A DNA stretch of 64,000 nt, from positions 41,443 to 105,442 of the forward strand of contig PMUP01000071.1 of assembly GCA_003166865.1 (NCBI GenBank), read 5' to 3'. Under the pieces are notes generated by a model. That model saw nothing but the letters and a program-made list of their open reading frames with translations, was not told the origin of the DNA and made no database searches. Below, piece by piece: positions 43,022 to 52,270 of the stretch; within the stretch, counting starts at the first letter, position 1; each line of letters opens with the position of its first letter. A program made the translations under genes and the position numbers. This DNA is from Bryobacterales bacterium (GTDB lineage: Bacteria; Acidobacteriota; Terriglobia; Bryobacterales; Bryobacteraceae).

Positions 43022-43816
43022 TTAGCCTTCCAGTTTCTTCTCCGGTGGTTTCTTCCCCGCCAGGTGATCGATCGCCCCAGCTAAAGACGAGAATATATCG
43101 ATCGGCAGTGGGAATACAACCGTCGTGTTCTTATCGGAGCCGATCTCCACCAGCGTTTGCAGGTAGCGCAGTGTGAGAGCCGCAGGCTGTTTCTGGATTA
43201 ACTCGGCCGCCATCGCGAGTTTCTCCGCCGCCATGTACTCGCCCTCGGCGTGAATGATCTTGGCGCGCCGGTCGCGCTCGGCCTCTGCCTGCCTACCAAT
43301 CGCCCGGATCATTTGCTCCGGCAGATCCACTTGTTTCACCTCAACCACCGTCACCTTCACCCCCCAGGGTCCGGTGTGCGCATCCAACACCGTTTGGAGG
43401 CGCAGATTTAATTTCTCGCGCTGGCTCAGCAACTCATCGAGTTCTACCTCACCGAGAGCGCTGCGCAGAGTGGTTTGCGACACTTGCGATGTTGCGTACA
43501 GAAAATTTGAGACTTCGAGCACGGCTTTGGTCGGATCCACGACGCGGAAATAGACCACGGCGTTTACCTTCACCGTGACGTTGTCGCGCGTGATGACGTC
43601 CTGCGCGGGCACTTCCATGGCTTCAATTCGGAGCGAGATGCGCACGATGCGGTCGATCGGAGCGAATACCAGGATGACGCCTGGTCCTTTGGGCTGCGGC
43701 AGCACGCGGCCCAGGCGGAAGATCACGCCGCGCTCATATTCAGCCAGAATCTTGATGGAGGACAGCAGGTAGATTACGACAATCAGAAGGGGAATCAGGA
43801 TAGTCAAATCGGGCAT
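43022..43816 (-). CDS. Stomatin/slipin-like SPFH protein
   Basis: A 264-residue membrane scaffold protein. The N-terminal hydrophobic segment ([18 protein letters not shown]) is followed by the SPFH/band 7 domain: [37 protein letters not shown], and the coiled coil [20 protein letters not shown]. This is the slipin type, usually paired with an NfeD protease-like protein; none is adjacent here. First gene of a stomatin-SPOR-lnt operon, seven bases before the SPOR gene. Confidence 0.93.
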   Translation of the reverse strand: MPDLTILIPLLIVVIYLLSSIKILAEYERGVIFRLGRVLPQPKGPGVILVFAPIDRIVRISLRIEAMEVPAQDVITRDNVTVKVNAVVYFRVVDPTKAVLEVSNFLYATSQVSQTTLRSALGEVELDELLSQREKLNLRLQTVLDAHTGPWGVKVTVVEVKQVDLPEQMIRAIGRQAEAERDRRAKIIHAEGEYMAAEKLAMAAELIQKQPAALTLRYLQTLVEIGSDKNTTVVFPLPIDIFSSLAGAIDHLAGKKPPEKKLEG

Positions 43817-43893
43817 GGATACCTCGCAGAGGCCATTTCACTATACACCGCGCTACGATTGCATGCCCGTCGCTGCCCTGAGGCATTTCAGAT

Positions 43894-46584
43894 TTACTCC
43901 GCCTTGAGAGCCTCCACTGGATCCACCGCCGATGCCCGCCGCGCGGGAAGATAACTCGCCAGCACCGCGGCCATTACCAGAATGAGCGGGACGGCGGCAT
44001 AGGTCAGAGGATCGAGCGGACTGATCCCGAACAGCAGGGACTTCATCAGCCGCATCAGCACGACTGCCGCCCCCAACCCGACCACAACACCGATTCCGGC
44101 CAGCACTAGTCCGTATCGCACGAACATCCGCCGTAGCTCGCTTTGTTGCGCCCCAAGCGCCAACCGAATCCCGATCTCGCGCGTCCGTTGCGATACAGCG
44201 TAGGAGATCACACCATAGATGCCGATGATCCCGAGCACCAGCGCCATCCCGCCCGCGATCCCCAGCATCACCAGCGTGAAGGAGGTTCGCGCGAGCGATT
44301 CACCGTAGACCTCTTGCATCGTCCGCACCGACGCCACCGGCAGATTGGAATTCACCGACCAAACGGCTTGCTGGACCTGGTTGAGAAAACTTTCGGTGCC
44401 TGCCCGATCGCTCCGGACCACGAATGTTACGGTGCGAATGGCGCCCAACGATGAAGGGCCAAAGAGATTGTTCATCATAGGCGGCCAGTACACGATTTCA
44501 GGCGCCCGCTCCTGAACTCCATTCTCGCGAACGTCTTGTATTACGCCGATCACCTCGGACCAAGGCATTGACGGAAACTCGCGAATTCGCTTTCCGACGG
44601 CAGCGGATGGCGTGCCCCACAACTCGCGGGCCAGATTCTCGGAGAGCATCACCACTGGTCTGAGCCCGTAAATCTCAGTCCATGTAATCTCGCGGCCTGC
44701 AACGATTCGTGTGCCTGCGGCGTGGAAGAACTCGGGTGAGACGTACTTAAAGAAGCGGAGCGGAGGGATTTCATTGGCCGGATAGGTCTTGTCCTCGGCA
44801 AAGATACAATCCCACATCGAGCCGAACCCCTCCATGGGCATTTCGCTCGCGAACCCAACCGAGCTCACACCCGGAATCACCGCCAGCCTTTCCAGGATGC
44901 TGTTCTGTGTCCGGATCACTTGTTCCGGTTTCGCGATCAGGGACTCGGGAATGGAGCTTCGCATGGTTTGAAGATGCTCCGCTTGCGTGAATCCCGGCTC
45001 GACTGTTCGCAAGGCCTGGAACGTGCGAATCATCAGCCCGGCGCTGACCATCAGGACCAGCGCCAACGCGACCTGAGCGACCACCAATACATTTCGGGCG
45101 CGATGGCGCTCCCGGCTCACACTCGAAGTTCGCCCCGCGCTTCGGAGAACGATCGCAATCCGAGGCCCGGCGTATTTCAGGGCTGGGATCAATCCGAACA
45201 GTAGACCCGAGACCAGCGAGAGAGCCAGGGTGAACCCGAGGGTCCACGCGTCCATCGAGATTTCGCTCAAGCGCGGCAGATTCGCCGGACCGATTGCCAC
45301 CAGAAGACGCAGGCCCTCGTGCGCGAGGCCGAGACCGAGCACGCCGCCCATGAGTCCGATCAAGCTGCTTTCGAGCAGCAGTTCCCGGACGATTCGGCCT
45401 CTCCCGGCGCCGAGTGCGGCGCGAACGGCAAACTCCTGCTGCCGCGCTTCCGCCCGCACCAGCAACAGATTCGTCACGTTAGCGCAGGCGATCAGCATCA
45501 CCAGGCCGATGGTCGCCATCACCACCCACAGTACGTCGTTGACGTTGCCCACCACTTCTTGTTTCAGCGGACGAATGGCCGGTGTGATTTTCCAGGTCTC
45601 ATAAATTCGCGGATCGGTACCGGGTCCGTTCGACCAGGAGTCCATCCACACCGAGACCATGCGCTGCATGTCGGCATTGGCTTGCGCGATTGCGACCCCG
45701 GGCTTGAGCCGGGCAATGCCCTGAAATCCAAAGCCGGCTAGGATCAGCTTGCCGCGATCGAAGGCCAGCGGCACGATCAGGTCGAACTCTGCGTTAACGA
45801 GCCGGAACCCCTGGGGCATGACGCCGACGATTTCCCGAGGACGCGAATCGACTGAAATGTTACGCCCGATCACCGACCGGTCGCCACCGAAGCGCCGCTG
45901 CCAATAGCCGTAGCTGAGCATCACGGTTTCCCGGCCGCGGGGGGCCTGGTCGGCGGCTGAGAGCCAACGGCCGGCTACCGGTGGAACGCCGAGAACCTGA
46001 AGCACACCGTCGCTGACCGCCACGGTGCGGACCTGTTCGGGCTCCGCCAGGCCTGTGACGTTCGCCGAGCCGTTCGTCCACACGCCCAACGTTTGAAAGG
46101 TCCGGTTGTGCTCGGCGTAGGTGAAATACATGGATGGCGAGAGAAGGAGGCCGTCGGCGAAGCTGGCCAATCCCGCGGCGCCGGGAGCGACTTGACGGAG
46201 CGACACCAGTTGCTCCGATTTTGGATAGGGCAACGGCTTGAGCAGGACGCTGTTGACGACACTAAAAACCGCCGTATTCGCGCCGATTCCGATCGCGATC
46301 GTCAGCAAGGCAGCAGCGGTGAACACGGGATTGTGGCGCAACATGCGCAGCCCGTAGCGGAGATCGCGGGCGAGCGTATCAAGAAAGGCGATCGTGTTCA
46401 TCGTATAAATCTCCTCTCGGATTAGCGTGCTGTTCCCAAGTTTTCGGCGGGCTGCGGCACGGGCCTCGCCATGCGGCATTCCACGGGCGATGTTTTCATC
46501 CGTCTCGATCTGCACATGCGACTCGATCTCTTCGAGCCGCTCTCGATCCCATTTCGCCCGTCGAAAAAAACGTCCCAACCCCAT
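43894..46584 (-). CDS. ADOP-type ABC transporter permease (MacB/FtsX family)
   Basis: An 896-residue acidobacterial duplicated orphan permease. An N-terminal soluble cap of about 60 residues (EEIESHVQIETDENIARGMP) leads to the first FtsX-like half with LRYGLRMLRHNPVFTAAALL, a large MacB-type periplasmic domain, then a second copy of domain and helices. The conserved ends ISYAVSQRTREIGIRLALGA and PARRASAVDPVEALKAE are visible. There is no ATPase gene beside it, as is usual for ADOP proteins. ATG 46584 is five bases after the PadR stop; the longer track start is a shadow of padR. Confidence 0.92.
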   Translation of the reverse strand: MGLGRFFRRAKWDRERLEEIESHVQIETDENIARGMPHGEARAAARRKLGNSTLIREEIYTMNTIAFLDTLARDLRYGLRMLRHNPVFTAAALLTIAIGIGANTAVFSVVNSVLLKPLPYPKSEQLVSLRQVAPGAAGLASFADGLLLSPSMYFTYAEHNRTFQTLGVWTNGSANVTGLAEPEQVRTVAVSDGVLQVLGVPPVAGRWLSAADQAPRGRETVMLSYGYWQRRFGGDRSVIGRNISVDSRPREIVGVMPQGFRLVNAEFDLIVPLAFDRGKLILAGFGFQGIARLKPGVAIAQANADMQRMVSVWMDSWSNGPGTDPRIYETWKITPAIRPLKQEVVGNVNDVLWVVMATIGLVMLIACANVTNLLLVRAEARQQEFAVRAALGAGRGRIVRELLLESSLIGLMGGVLGLGLAHEGLRLLVAIGPANLPRLSEISMDAWTLGFTLALSLVSGLLFGLIPALKYAGPRIAIVLRSAGRTSSVSRERHRARNVLVVAQVALALVLMVSAGLMIRTFQALRTVEPGFTQAEHLQTMRSSIPESLIAKPEQVIRTQNSILERLAVIPGVSSVGFASEMPMEGFGSMWDCIFAEDKTYPANEIPPLRFFKYVSPEFFHAAGTRIVAGREITWTEIYGLRPVVMLSENLARELWGTPSAAVGKRIREFPSMPWSEVIGVIQDVRENGVQERAPEIVYWPPMMNNLFGPSSLGAIRTVTFVVRSDRAGTESFLNQVQQAVWSVNSNLPVASVRTMQEVYGESLARTSFTLVMLGIAGGMALVLGIIGIYGVISYAVSQRTREIGIRLALGAQQSELRRMFVRYGLVLAGIGVVVGLGAAVVLMRLMKSLLFGISPLDPLTYAAVPLILVMAAVLASYLPARRASAVDPVEALKAE

Positions 46585-46589
46585 CGCGT

Positions 46590-46940
46590 TTACTCCGAGG
46601 CCGGTTTCAGGATGCGGCCAATCGCTCGAACCATTTGGTCCCAACGCGTCGTTTGCGCAATCAACTGTTTTCGGCCAGCCTGCGTCAGCCGGTAGTACCT
46701 GGCCTTGCGATTGTTGTCCGAAGTTCCCCAGAACGATGCAATCCAGCCACGATCCTCGAGTCGATGCAAGGCCGGATACAGGGACCCGTGTTCAATCTGG
46801 AGGACTTCCTCCGAACCATGCTCGATGGCATGCGCGATGGTGTGACCGTGTGCCGGGCCAAGGACTAGCGTCTGAAGGACCAACATATCGAGGGTTCCTT
46901 GCAGCATCTCACTTTGAAGGGGGGATTCGCGACTCGGCAT
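46590..46940 (-). CDS. PadR-family transcriptional regulator
   Basis: A 116-residue winged-helix regulator: [20 protein letters not shown] and [19 protein letters not shown] are the PadR DNA-binding region, and RRYYRLTxAGR-type wing residues follow. A C-terminal helix is used for dimerisation. PadR genes nearly always precede ADOP permeases in acidobacteria and probably control them. Stop and permease start are five bases apart, so this is one transcript. Confidence 0.93.
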   Translation of the reverse strand: MPSRESPLQSEMLQGTLDMLVLQTLVLGPAHGHTIAHAIEHGSEEVLQIEHGSLYPALHRLEDRGWIASFWGTSDNNRKARYYRLTQAGRKQLIAQTTRWDQMVRAIGRILKPASE

Positions 46941-47128
46941 GTGTTTCAGTATACTCCACTCGATCGTCTACCTAAAGAGCATAACCGTTATACGCTGCAG
47001 ATTGGATTTGGTTCCGAAATGGTTCAAGAGAACATCTACTGGTAGCGACCTCCACGGTCCGGGGTGGCTGCGGACCGTCTGACGAGCTGGATCTATCTGT
47101 AACGCCGCTGTAATATGCAAGATATAGA

Positions 47129-47506
47129 ATGCTCCCCATGGACGAAATCCAAATCCAGCGGACCCCCGGCTCAGCCAGCGACGTCACCATCCTGACGCTG
47201 ACGGGCCCTCTCACGATCGCGACGTTGTTCGACTTTCAAACCGCTCTACGCGTGCCCGATTTGAAGAGCACAATTATCGATTTTTCGGGCGTGCCTTACA
47301 TCGATTCCGCCGGCTTGGGCGTGGTGCTCAGCCATTGGGCGCACACTCAGAGAATCGGCGCAAAGTTCGCCGTGGTTGCCATGTCCGAGAAGGTGCGCGT
47401 GCTCCTGGAAATGACCAGAGTCGACACTCTTCTGCCCATATTTCCGACCGCGGCCGACGCTGAGCGTAGCTTTGCAGGCGCGCCGCAAATTGCGCTTAAA
47501 CCGTAA
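47129..47506 (+). CDS. STAS-domain anti-sigma factor antagonist
   Basis: A 125-residue SpoIIAA-like protein. The STAS fold is visible from DVTILTLTGPLTIATLFDFQ to the end, with the phosphorylatable serine in YIDSAGLGVVLS. It would release a sigma factor or another partner when dephosphorylated. No cognate kinase or sigma factor is next to it. The ATG at 47138 is an alternative start; neither has a clear ribosome-binding site. Confidence 0.9.
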   Translation: MLPMDEIQIQRTPGSASDVTILTLTGPLTIATLFDFQTALRVPDLKSTIIDFSGVPYIDSAGLGVVLSHWAHTQRIGAKFAVVAMSEKVRVLLEMTRVDTLLPIFPTAADAERSFAGAPQIALKP

Positions 47507-47572
47507 AATATCCTGCCCGACTGCTATAATTCTGTGGTACGTTAGTAGATCGAGCGGTCGCCGAGCAAGCCT

Positions 47573-48424
47573 TTGATCAAGGACTACATCGCGTTAACCA
47601 AGCCGCGAATCACTTGGCTCATCCTCATGAGCACGGGTGTCGGTTACTTCTTTGGCGCGCAAAATGGCTGGCATCTCGTAACACTGATTCACACCATTAT
47701 TGGAACCGGATTGATTGCTTCCGGAACTGCGGCGCTCAATCAATGGTATGAACGCGAGGCCGACGCCAAAATGCGGCGCACGCAGGCTCGGCCGCTGCCG
47801 GCGGGGCGATTGGATGCGTGGAAGGCGCTGGTTTTCGCCATTCTGATTTCGATGGCAGGATTCGCCGAGCTTTGGATTGGCGCGAACGCCTTGTCGGCGC
47901 TGCTCGGGCTCTTCACGCTGCTCAGCTATTTGTTTGTCTATACGCCGCTGAAGCAGCGTTCTCCGCACTCGACAACGATTGGATCGATTCCAGGCGCAAT
48001 GCCGCCGTTGATTGGCTTTGCCGCCGCCAGCGGCACGTTGACCTGGCAAGCATGGGTGCTGTTCGCGATTCTGTTCTTGTGGCAGTTTCCCCATTTTTAC
48101 GCCATCGCTTGGATGTACAAGGAAGACTACGCTCGGGCGGGGATACGCATGCTGCCGGTGGTGGAGCCTGACGGCAAGTCGACGGCGCGCCGCATTTTGC
48201 TGTGCTCGATCGCGCTGATTCCCATAAGCCTGATGCCGAAGTTCTTTGCGATGGCCGGCAATGTGTACCTGTATGGGGCGCTCGCGCTGGGCCTCGCGTT
48301 CCTCTACGCTGGGCTGCGCATTCGCACGGACCGCTCGCGTCAGCAGGCGCGGCGGGTTTTGCTCGCGTCGGTGGTCTACCTGCCAGTGCTGTTCAGCCTG
48401 ATGTTGTTTGACCGTCCCGCATGA
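47573..48424 (+). CDS. ctaB: Protohaem IX farnesyltransferase
   Basis: A 283-residue UbiA-family prenyltransferase that makes haem O for terminal oxidases. Motifs: DYIALTKPRITWLILMS, NQWYEREADAKMRRTQARPL (DxxxD metal site with its following basic run) and the second site YKEDYARAGIRMLP; about eight to nine membrane helices. The start is TTG 47573, as a TAG lies in frame 26 bases upstream and no ATG or GTG intervenes. Followed with a 4-base overlap by the sco gene. Confidence 0.93.
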   Translation: MIKDYIALTKPRITWLILMSTGVGYFFGAQNGWHLVTLIHTIIGTGLIASGTAALNQWYEREADAKMRRTQARPLPAGRLDAWKALVFAILISMAGFAELWIGANALSALLGLFTLLSYLFVYTPLKQRSPHSTTIGSIPGAMPPLIGFAAASGTLTWQAWVLFAILFLWQFPHFYAIAWMYKEDYARAGIRMLPVVEPDGKSTARRILLCSIALIPISLMPKFFAMAGNVYLYGALALGLAFLYAGLRIRTDRSRQQARRVLLASVVYLPVLFSLMLFDRPA

Positions 48425-48990
48425 AGCTGTTGGCTGTTCTCGCGTTGGTTGTTGCCTTGACGGCGTGTCGGCAGCACACTGCATCGCTCGAAGTGCTCGG
48501 CGAAGTTCCCCAATTCGAATTGATCTCGCAGGACGGGCAGCCATTTCACAGCCAGACGCTGGCGGGCAAAATCTGGGTCGCGGATTTCATTTACACCACC
48601 TGCCCCGGACCGTGCCCGCGCATGACCTCCGAAATGCGGGAAGTGCAGGACGCCGTATTGAAAGTCCCCGCCATATCCAGCAATGTGCGTCTGGTGTCGT
48701 TCACGGTCGACCCGGCGCAAGATACGCCGCCGGTGCTGGCCGCCTATGCCAAGACGCATGGCGCCTCGTCTGCGATGTGGTATTTCCTCACCGGACCGGT
48801 TCCGGTATTACAGACGCTGGATCGCGACGCGTTCAAGCTCGGCAACATCGACGCGAGCATGCAGCACAGCACGCGCTTCGTGCTGGTGGATCGGCAGGGG
48901 CGCATTCGAAGCTACTACGACACGTCGGAATCGTCGGCGATTCCCAGGGTAATTTCGGACATTTACGCGCTGGTGCGGGAACGCGGCTGA
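48421..48990 (+). CDS. SCO1/SenC copper-delivery lipoprotein
   Basis: A 189-residue membrane-anchored thioredoxin-like protein that helps load copper into cytochrome c oxidase. A lipobox-type start (MKLLAVLALVVALTAC) predicts lipidation at Cys16. The copper site CxxxC is seen in YTTCPGPCPRM, and the distal histidine in MQHSTRFVLVD. ATG overlaps the ctaB stop as ATGA, and the next gene overlaps its stop by one base. Confidence 0.93.
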   Translation: MKLLAVLALVVALTACRQHTASLEVLGEVPQFELISQDGQPFHSQTLAGKIWVADFIYTTCPGPCPRMTSEMREVQDAVLKVPAISSNVRLVSFTVDPAQDTPPVLAAYAKTHGASSAMWYFLTGPVPVLQTLDRDAFKLGNIDASMQHSTRFVLVDRQGRIRSYYDTSESSAIPRVISDIYALVRERG

Positions 48991-49403
48991 TGGACGTCCA
49001 CTCGCTTCCGGCGGTGAACGCGACACTGAACGGCATCGCGGCGGTGTTGCTCGGGATCGGCTACACGTTCATGCGCAAGGGCCGGATTCAGGCGCACAAG
49101 CGCGTGATGTTGACCGCGTTTTCGGTATCGGTGGTGTTCCTGGCTTGTTATCTCATTTACCACTTCAACGCCGGCCTTGTGTATTACCAAAAGACCGGTC
49201 TGCTTCGCTATGTCTATTTAACGATCCTGACCACGCACACGAGCCTGGCGGTGATCACTCCGGTGCTCGCGATCATCACGCTGCGGCGCGGGCTCCGGAT
49301 GGATGTCGAGCGGCATCGCGCCATCGCGCGCTGGACGTTTCCCATTTGGATGTATGTGAGTGTGACGGGAGTGGTCGTGTACCTTATGTTGTACCGGTTT
49401 TAG
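48990..49403 (+). CDS. DUF420 membrane protein (CtaM-like)
   Basis: A 137-residue protein with four membrane helices and the DUF420 pattern: LPAVNATLNGIAAVLLGIGY, AHKRVMLTAFSVSVVFLACY, HTSLAVITPVLAI, HRAIARWTFPIWMYVSVTGV. Conserved histidines suggest metal or haem contact. DUF420 proteins are assembly factors for certain haem-copper oxidases, which fits the ctaB-sco-DUF420 order. The track start at 48408 is a shadow; ATG 48990 shares a base with the sco stop. Confidence 0.88.
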   Translation: MDVHSLPAVNATLNGIAAVLLGIGYTFMRKGRIQAHKRVMLTAFSVSVVFLACYLIYHFNAGLVYYQKTGLLRYVYLTILTTHTSLAVITPVLAIITLRRGLRMDVERHRAIARWTFPIWMYVSVTGVVVYLMLYRF

Positions 49404-49782
49404 GTGGGAAGGAATACGAGGGAGACAAGGAATACAAGGAATGGCAGTAAGCGTCCAGGAAGCGGCTGGTCTCATCTAGCAAAATCAAGAGTGAGTCCGT
49501 GCTGGCATAGCCGAGATCTTTAGCGAGGATCAGGAAATAGCGGCACTCTTCCAATGACGCTTGCCCGATATTCAGGAAACGGGCCTTGTCAGCTCGTCCC
49601 CGGCGTTTGAAGCCCTCTGCAATGTTCGCAGGCACGGAAACCGCGGCGCGTTGCATCTGCGAGCACAGCCCGAACGTCTCATGCTTGGGAAAGCTTGCAG
49701 TTGTCCGATAGATGCCTAGCACCAATGCACGCGCCTTCTGCCAAACCAACAGGTCTTGAAAGGTTTTTGCCGGGGCCTGCAC
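49384..49782 (-). CDS. Four-helix-bundle protein, S23/rRNA-intervening-sequence family
   Basis: A 132-residue protein with the family pattern FQDLLVWQKARALVLGIYR, GLCSQMQRAAVSVPANIAEGF, SLEECRYFLILAKDLGY and LLDETSRFLDAY, predicting four antiparallel helices. The family includes proteins encoded inside 23S rRNA intervening sequences and the accessory protein of diversity-generating retroelements; it binds nucleic acid. Start is GTG 49782 with no ribosome-binding site. The last 20 residues (SLYSLSPSYSFPP) are translated from the left inverted repeat and are not family-like. It is antisense to its neighbours. Confidence 0.88.
   Translation of the reverse strand: MQAPAKTFQDLLVWQKARALVLGIYRTTASFPKHETFGLCSQMQRAAVSVPANIAEGFKRRGRADKARFLNIGQASLEECRYFLILAKDLGYASTDSLLILLDETSRFLDAYCHSLYSLSPSYSFPPKTGTT
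49409..49443 (+). repeat. Left inverted repeat of the S23 element
   Basis: A 35-bp arm made of near-repeats of GGAATACRAGG. Its reverse complement lies at 49794-49828 with one mismatch. It begins six bases after the DUF420 stop. Confidence 0.9.
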
Positions 49783-49793
49783 GCAACTGAGTG

Positions 49794-49828
49794 CATTCCT
49801 CGTATTCCTTGTCTCCCTCGTATTCCTT
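49794..49828 (-). repeat. Right inverted repeat of the S23 element
   Basis: Reverse complement of the left arm at 34 of 35 bases. It ends 13 bases before the likely selD GTG, and is read as the spurious N-terminal extension of the track selD ORF. Confidence 0.9.
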
Positions 49829-49841
49829 GTACTCTATTCTC

Positions 49842-50858
49842 GTGCCCCCCACCAAAGGTCACCTGACCTCCCAAACCTCCGCCGGCGGTTGCGCCTCGAA
49901 ACTGAGTCCCAAGATTCTGGACCAAGTGCTCGCCCGGATCCCGCGCTGGGCGAACGAAAACGTGCTGGTCGGGTACGACACGGCCGACGACGCGGGCGTG
50001 TACTGGCTGACGCCGGAGCTTGCCCTGGTGCAGACCGTCGACTTCTTTACTCCGATGGTGGATGACGCCTACACATTTGGCGCGATCGCCGCGGCCAACG
50101 CGCTGAGCGACGTTTACGCGATGGGAGGGAAGCCGATCTCGGCTCTTTCCATTCTGGCGTTCCCCGCCAAAGGCGATCTGGACGAGTTGGCGGAGATCCT
50201 CAAGGGCGGCGCGGAGAAGATCCATGAAGCCGGCTGCGTATTGCTGGGCGGCCACAGCGTCAAGGACGACGAGATGAAGTTCGGCTATGCCGTCACCGGC
50301 ACGATCCATCCGGATCGCGTCAAAACCAACGCAGGCGCGCGTCCCGGCGATGCGCTGCTGTTTACGAAGCGCATAGGCACGGGCGTGATCTCGACGGCGC
50401 TGAAACGCGGAATCGCGCGCGAATCCGATGTTCAGGCCGCAGTGGACTCCATGCTGAAACTCAACCGTGAAACCTGTGAAGTGATGCTTGGATTCGACGT
50501 GCATGGCTGCACGGATGTGACTGGCTTCGGCCTGATCGGCCATGCGCGCGAGGTGGCCCTAGCGAGTAAAGTTACGCTGGAAATCGATCCGCGGAAGATT
50601 CAGTTCTTGCCGGGTGCAGTGGAATATGCCGAGCAAGGCGCGATTCCAGGCGGCTTGATTAACAATCGGGAGTTTGCGTCGTCATGCGTGGAGGGAAGCT
50701 GGGAACTTGAAGTGCTGCTGTATGATCCCCAGACATCGGGAGGCCTGCTGATTGCGCTGCCGGAGCGCGATGCTGCGCTCCTTGAAACGAAACTGCCCGA
50801 TGCTTACCGCATCGGGCAGGTGACCGAAAGGCAGAATAAACCGATCAGGTTGCTTTGA
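49842..50858 (+). CDS. selD: Selenide, water dikinase (selenophosphate synthetase)
   Basis: Makes selenophosphate from selenide and ATP for selenocysteine or selenouridine. The glycine-rich N-terminal region SAGGCASKLSPKIL has Cys at the catalytic position; the second cysteine of the E. coli GCGCK motif is Ser here. VGYDTADDAGVYWL, ANALSDVYAMGGKP, LLGGHSVKDDEMKFG and YDPQTSGGLLIALP are all conserved. GTG 49842 (338 residues) is chosen since the upstream part of the track ORF is encoded by the inverted repeat. No selA, selB or selU is in the window. Confidence 0.93.
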   Translation: MPPTKGHLTSQTSAGGCASKLSPKILDQVLARIPRWANENVLVGYDTADDAGVYWLTPELALVQTVDFFTPMVDDAYTFGAIAAANALSDVYAMGGKPISALSILAFPAKGDLDELAEILKGGAEKIHEAGCVLLGGHSVKDDEMKFGYAVTGTIHPDRVKTNAGARPGDALLFTKRIGTGVISTALKRGIARESDVQAAVDSMLKLNRETCEVMLGFDVHGCTDVTGFGLIGHAREVALASKVTLEIDPRKIQFLPGAVEYAEQGAIPGGLINNREFASSCVEGSWELEVLLYDPQTSGGLLIALPERDAALLETKLPDAYRIGQVTERQNKPIRLL

Positions 50859-50901
50859 CCGCTTCCTCGCGGTCGCGGCTCGGCTTGATCGCGGCTCGGC
50901 T

Positions 50902-51750
50902 TTACTTAGCTTCTTCCGCCGTGATGCCGCCCTGGGCTGCCGCCTCTGCGGCTTTCTTGGCCTTGGCCTTCTTGGTGTCGAGCGCCTTTTGCACCCACTT
51001 GTCGGCGGTCTCGATGTCGGCCTTGTACTGATCCGGCGAGTCGTCCAGATCGGCTTTTTCGCGGACCAATAGGTTCATGTAGGCCATCGCGTCGTCGTAG
51101 TTCGGATCGATATCCAGGGCCTTCTGCAAGTTCTTGATGCCGTCGTCAATAACGGCGCTGTATTGCGTCTGCAAATCTTCCTTGACCTTTTTGTCCTTCA
51201 GTGGACCGGGTTCTTCAGGTTTCAACCCCAGGTCGGCCCGCGCTCTCATCCACGCGGAGTACCACTTCACCCAATCAATCACGGCCAGGCTATAGAAGCC
51301 TTCCTTGTTTCGCGGATCGGCCGCGATTAGCTTGAGGTACCACTCCTTGGCATCGTCCAGCTTCTTGAGCTTCTGATCGAGGTCCGGCATGCTTTGGGCC
51401 TGCTGATAGCTCAGCGACGCCAGCGACGCGAGAGCGGTGGTGTCCGACGGGTTCTTTTCCAGGACCTTGAGGAATTCCTCTTTGGCCTCTTTAGCAAGCT
51501 GCACGTTCTCCGGTGACACGGCGCCCGGGATGTACTGGCTCATGTACGCGGTGGCCAGGTACAAGCGAGGCATGGTGTTGTCCGGATCAAGCTGCACCGC
51601 GGTCTTGAAATAATCCACGGCTTCCGTGTAGTGCGCGCCTTTATAGGCCTGGACTCCGTGGTTCAGGGCGTCGCGCGACCTGAGTTTGTCGCAGCCCGTT
51701 GCGAAGAGAATCAGCACTCCGATTCCCGCTACCAGTAATGTGCTCTTCAT
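50902..51750 (-). CDS. TPR-containing lipoprotein
   Basis: A 282-residue protein with lipobox LILFATGC giving Cys20 from ATG 51750, which has AAGG eight bases upstream. Tetratricopeptide repeats follow (NHGVQAYKGAHYTEAVDYFK; ALASLASLSYQQA; NLQKALDIDPNYDDAMAY), then a Lys/Ala-rich tail. It is probably attached to a membrane facing the periplasm. Last gene in the tonB-exbB-exbD-exbD operon, which suggests a scaffold role for that transport or motility complex. Confidence 0.88.
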   Translation of the reverse strand: MKSTLLVAGIGVLILFATGCDKLRSRDALNHGVQAYKGAHYTEAVDYFKTAVQLDPDNTMPRLYLATAYMSQYIPGAVSPENVQLAKEAKEEFLKVLEKNPSDTTALASLASLSYQQAQSMPDLDQKLKKLDDAKEWYLKLIAADPRNKEGFYSLAVIDWVKWYSAWMRARADLGLKPEEPGPLKDKKVKEDLQTQYSAVIDDGIKNLQKALDIDPNYDDAMAYMNLLVREKADLDDSPDQYKADIETADKWVQKALDTKKAKAKKAAEAAAQGGITAEEAK

Positions 51751-51796
51751 GACGTTAACCTTGAACATTCTGAATTCTGAGTTCTGAATTCTTGAA

Positions 51797-52225
51797 TTAG
51801 TTTCCAGCCTCCACCTTGGGCGTCATTAGACCGACCTTGTCGATCTGTGCACCTTTGGCGATGTCGATGGCGCGAGCCACGGTCTGGTACTCCAGATCGG
51901 GGTCGCCCTTCACGAACACCACCCGTTCGGCGCGAGTTTTGAAGATCTGTTCGAGCCGCGGACCCAGCTTGTCCATGTCGGTGTCTTCGTTGTTGATTTT
52001 CATGCTCTTGTCTTTATCGATGACGATCACCACCGTGCGGTCCTGATCGGGTGGCGGCTGATTCTTCTTGTCGGGAGGTTCAGGCGCCAAGGCTTCCAGG
52101 CCGTGCGGCGTTAGGGGCGTGATGACCATGAAGATGATCAGCAGCACCAGCAGAATGTCGATCATGGGCGTCATGTTGATGTCGCATCTTGGTCCGCTCT
52201 TGGGACCGCCAACTGCCATTGCCAT
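51797..52225 (-). CDS. ExbD/TolR-family biopolymer transport protein, second copy
   Basis: A 142-residue protein with one membrane helix and a periplasmic domain. The critical aspartate in the helix is visible in INMTPMIDILLVLLIIFMVI, needed for proton-driven force transfer. It is the second of two adjacent ExbD paralogues downstream of exbB; its periplasmic part differs (EPPDKKNQPPPDQDRTVVIV). Two ExbD proteins per motor may form mixed dimers. Confidence 0.92.
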   Translation of the reverse strand: MAMAVGGPKSGPRCDINMTPMIDILLVLLIIFMVITPLTPHGLEALAPEPPDKKNQPPPDQDRTVVIVIDKDKSMKINNEDTDMDKLGPRLEQIFKTRAERVVFVKGDPDLEYQTVARAIDIAKGAQIDKVGLMTPKVEAGN

Positions 52226-52270
52226 AGTTCGTTACCTCGCTTGTTGGGGCTAAATCTTGCTAATTCAATC

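Larger units (their letters stand above)
49409..49828. mobile_element. Inverted-repeat-flanked S23 gene element
   Basis: A 420-bp unit with 35-bp terminal inverted repeats (49409-49443 and 49794-49828) that match at 34 positions and enclose only the four-helix-bundle gene. It fits exactly between the DUF420 stop and the selD start. The layout is like 23S rRNA intervening sequences, where complementary ends bracket an S23 ORF. No target-site duplication was found, so mobility is not proved. Confidence 0.55.
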
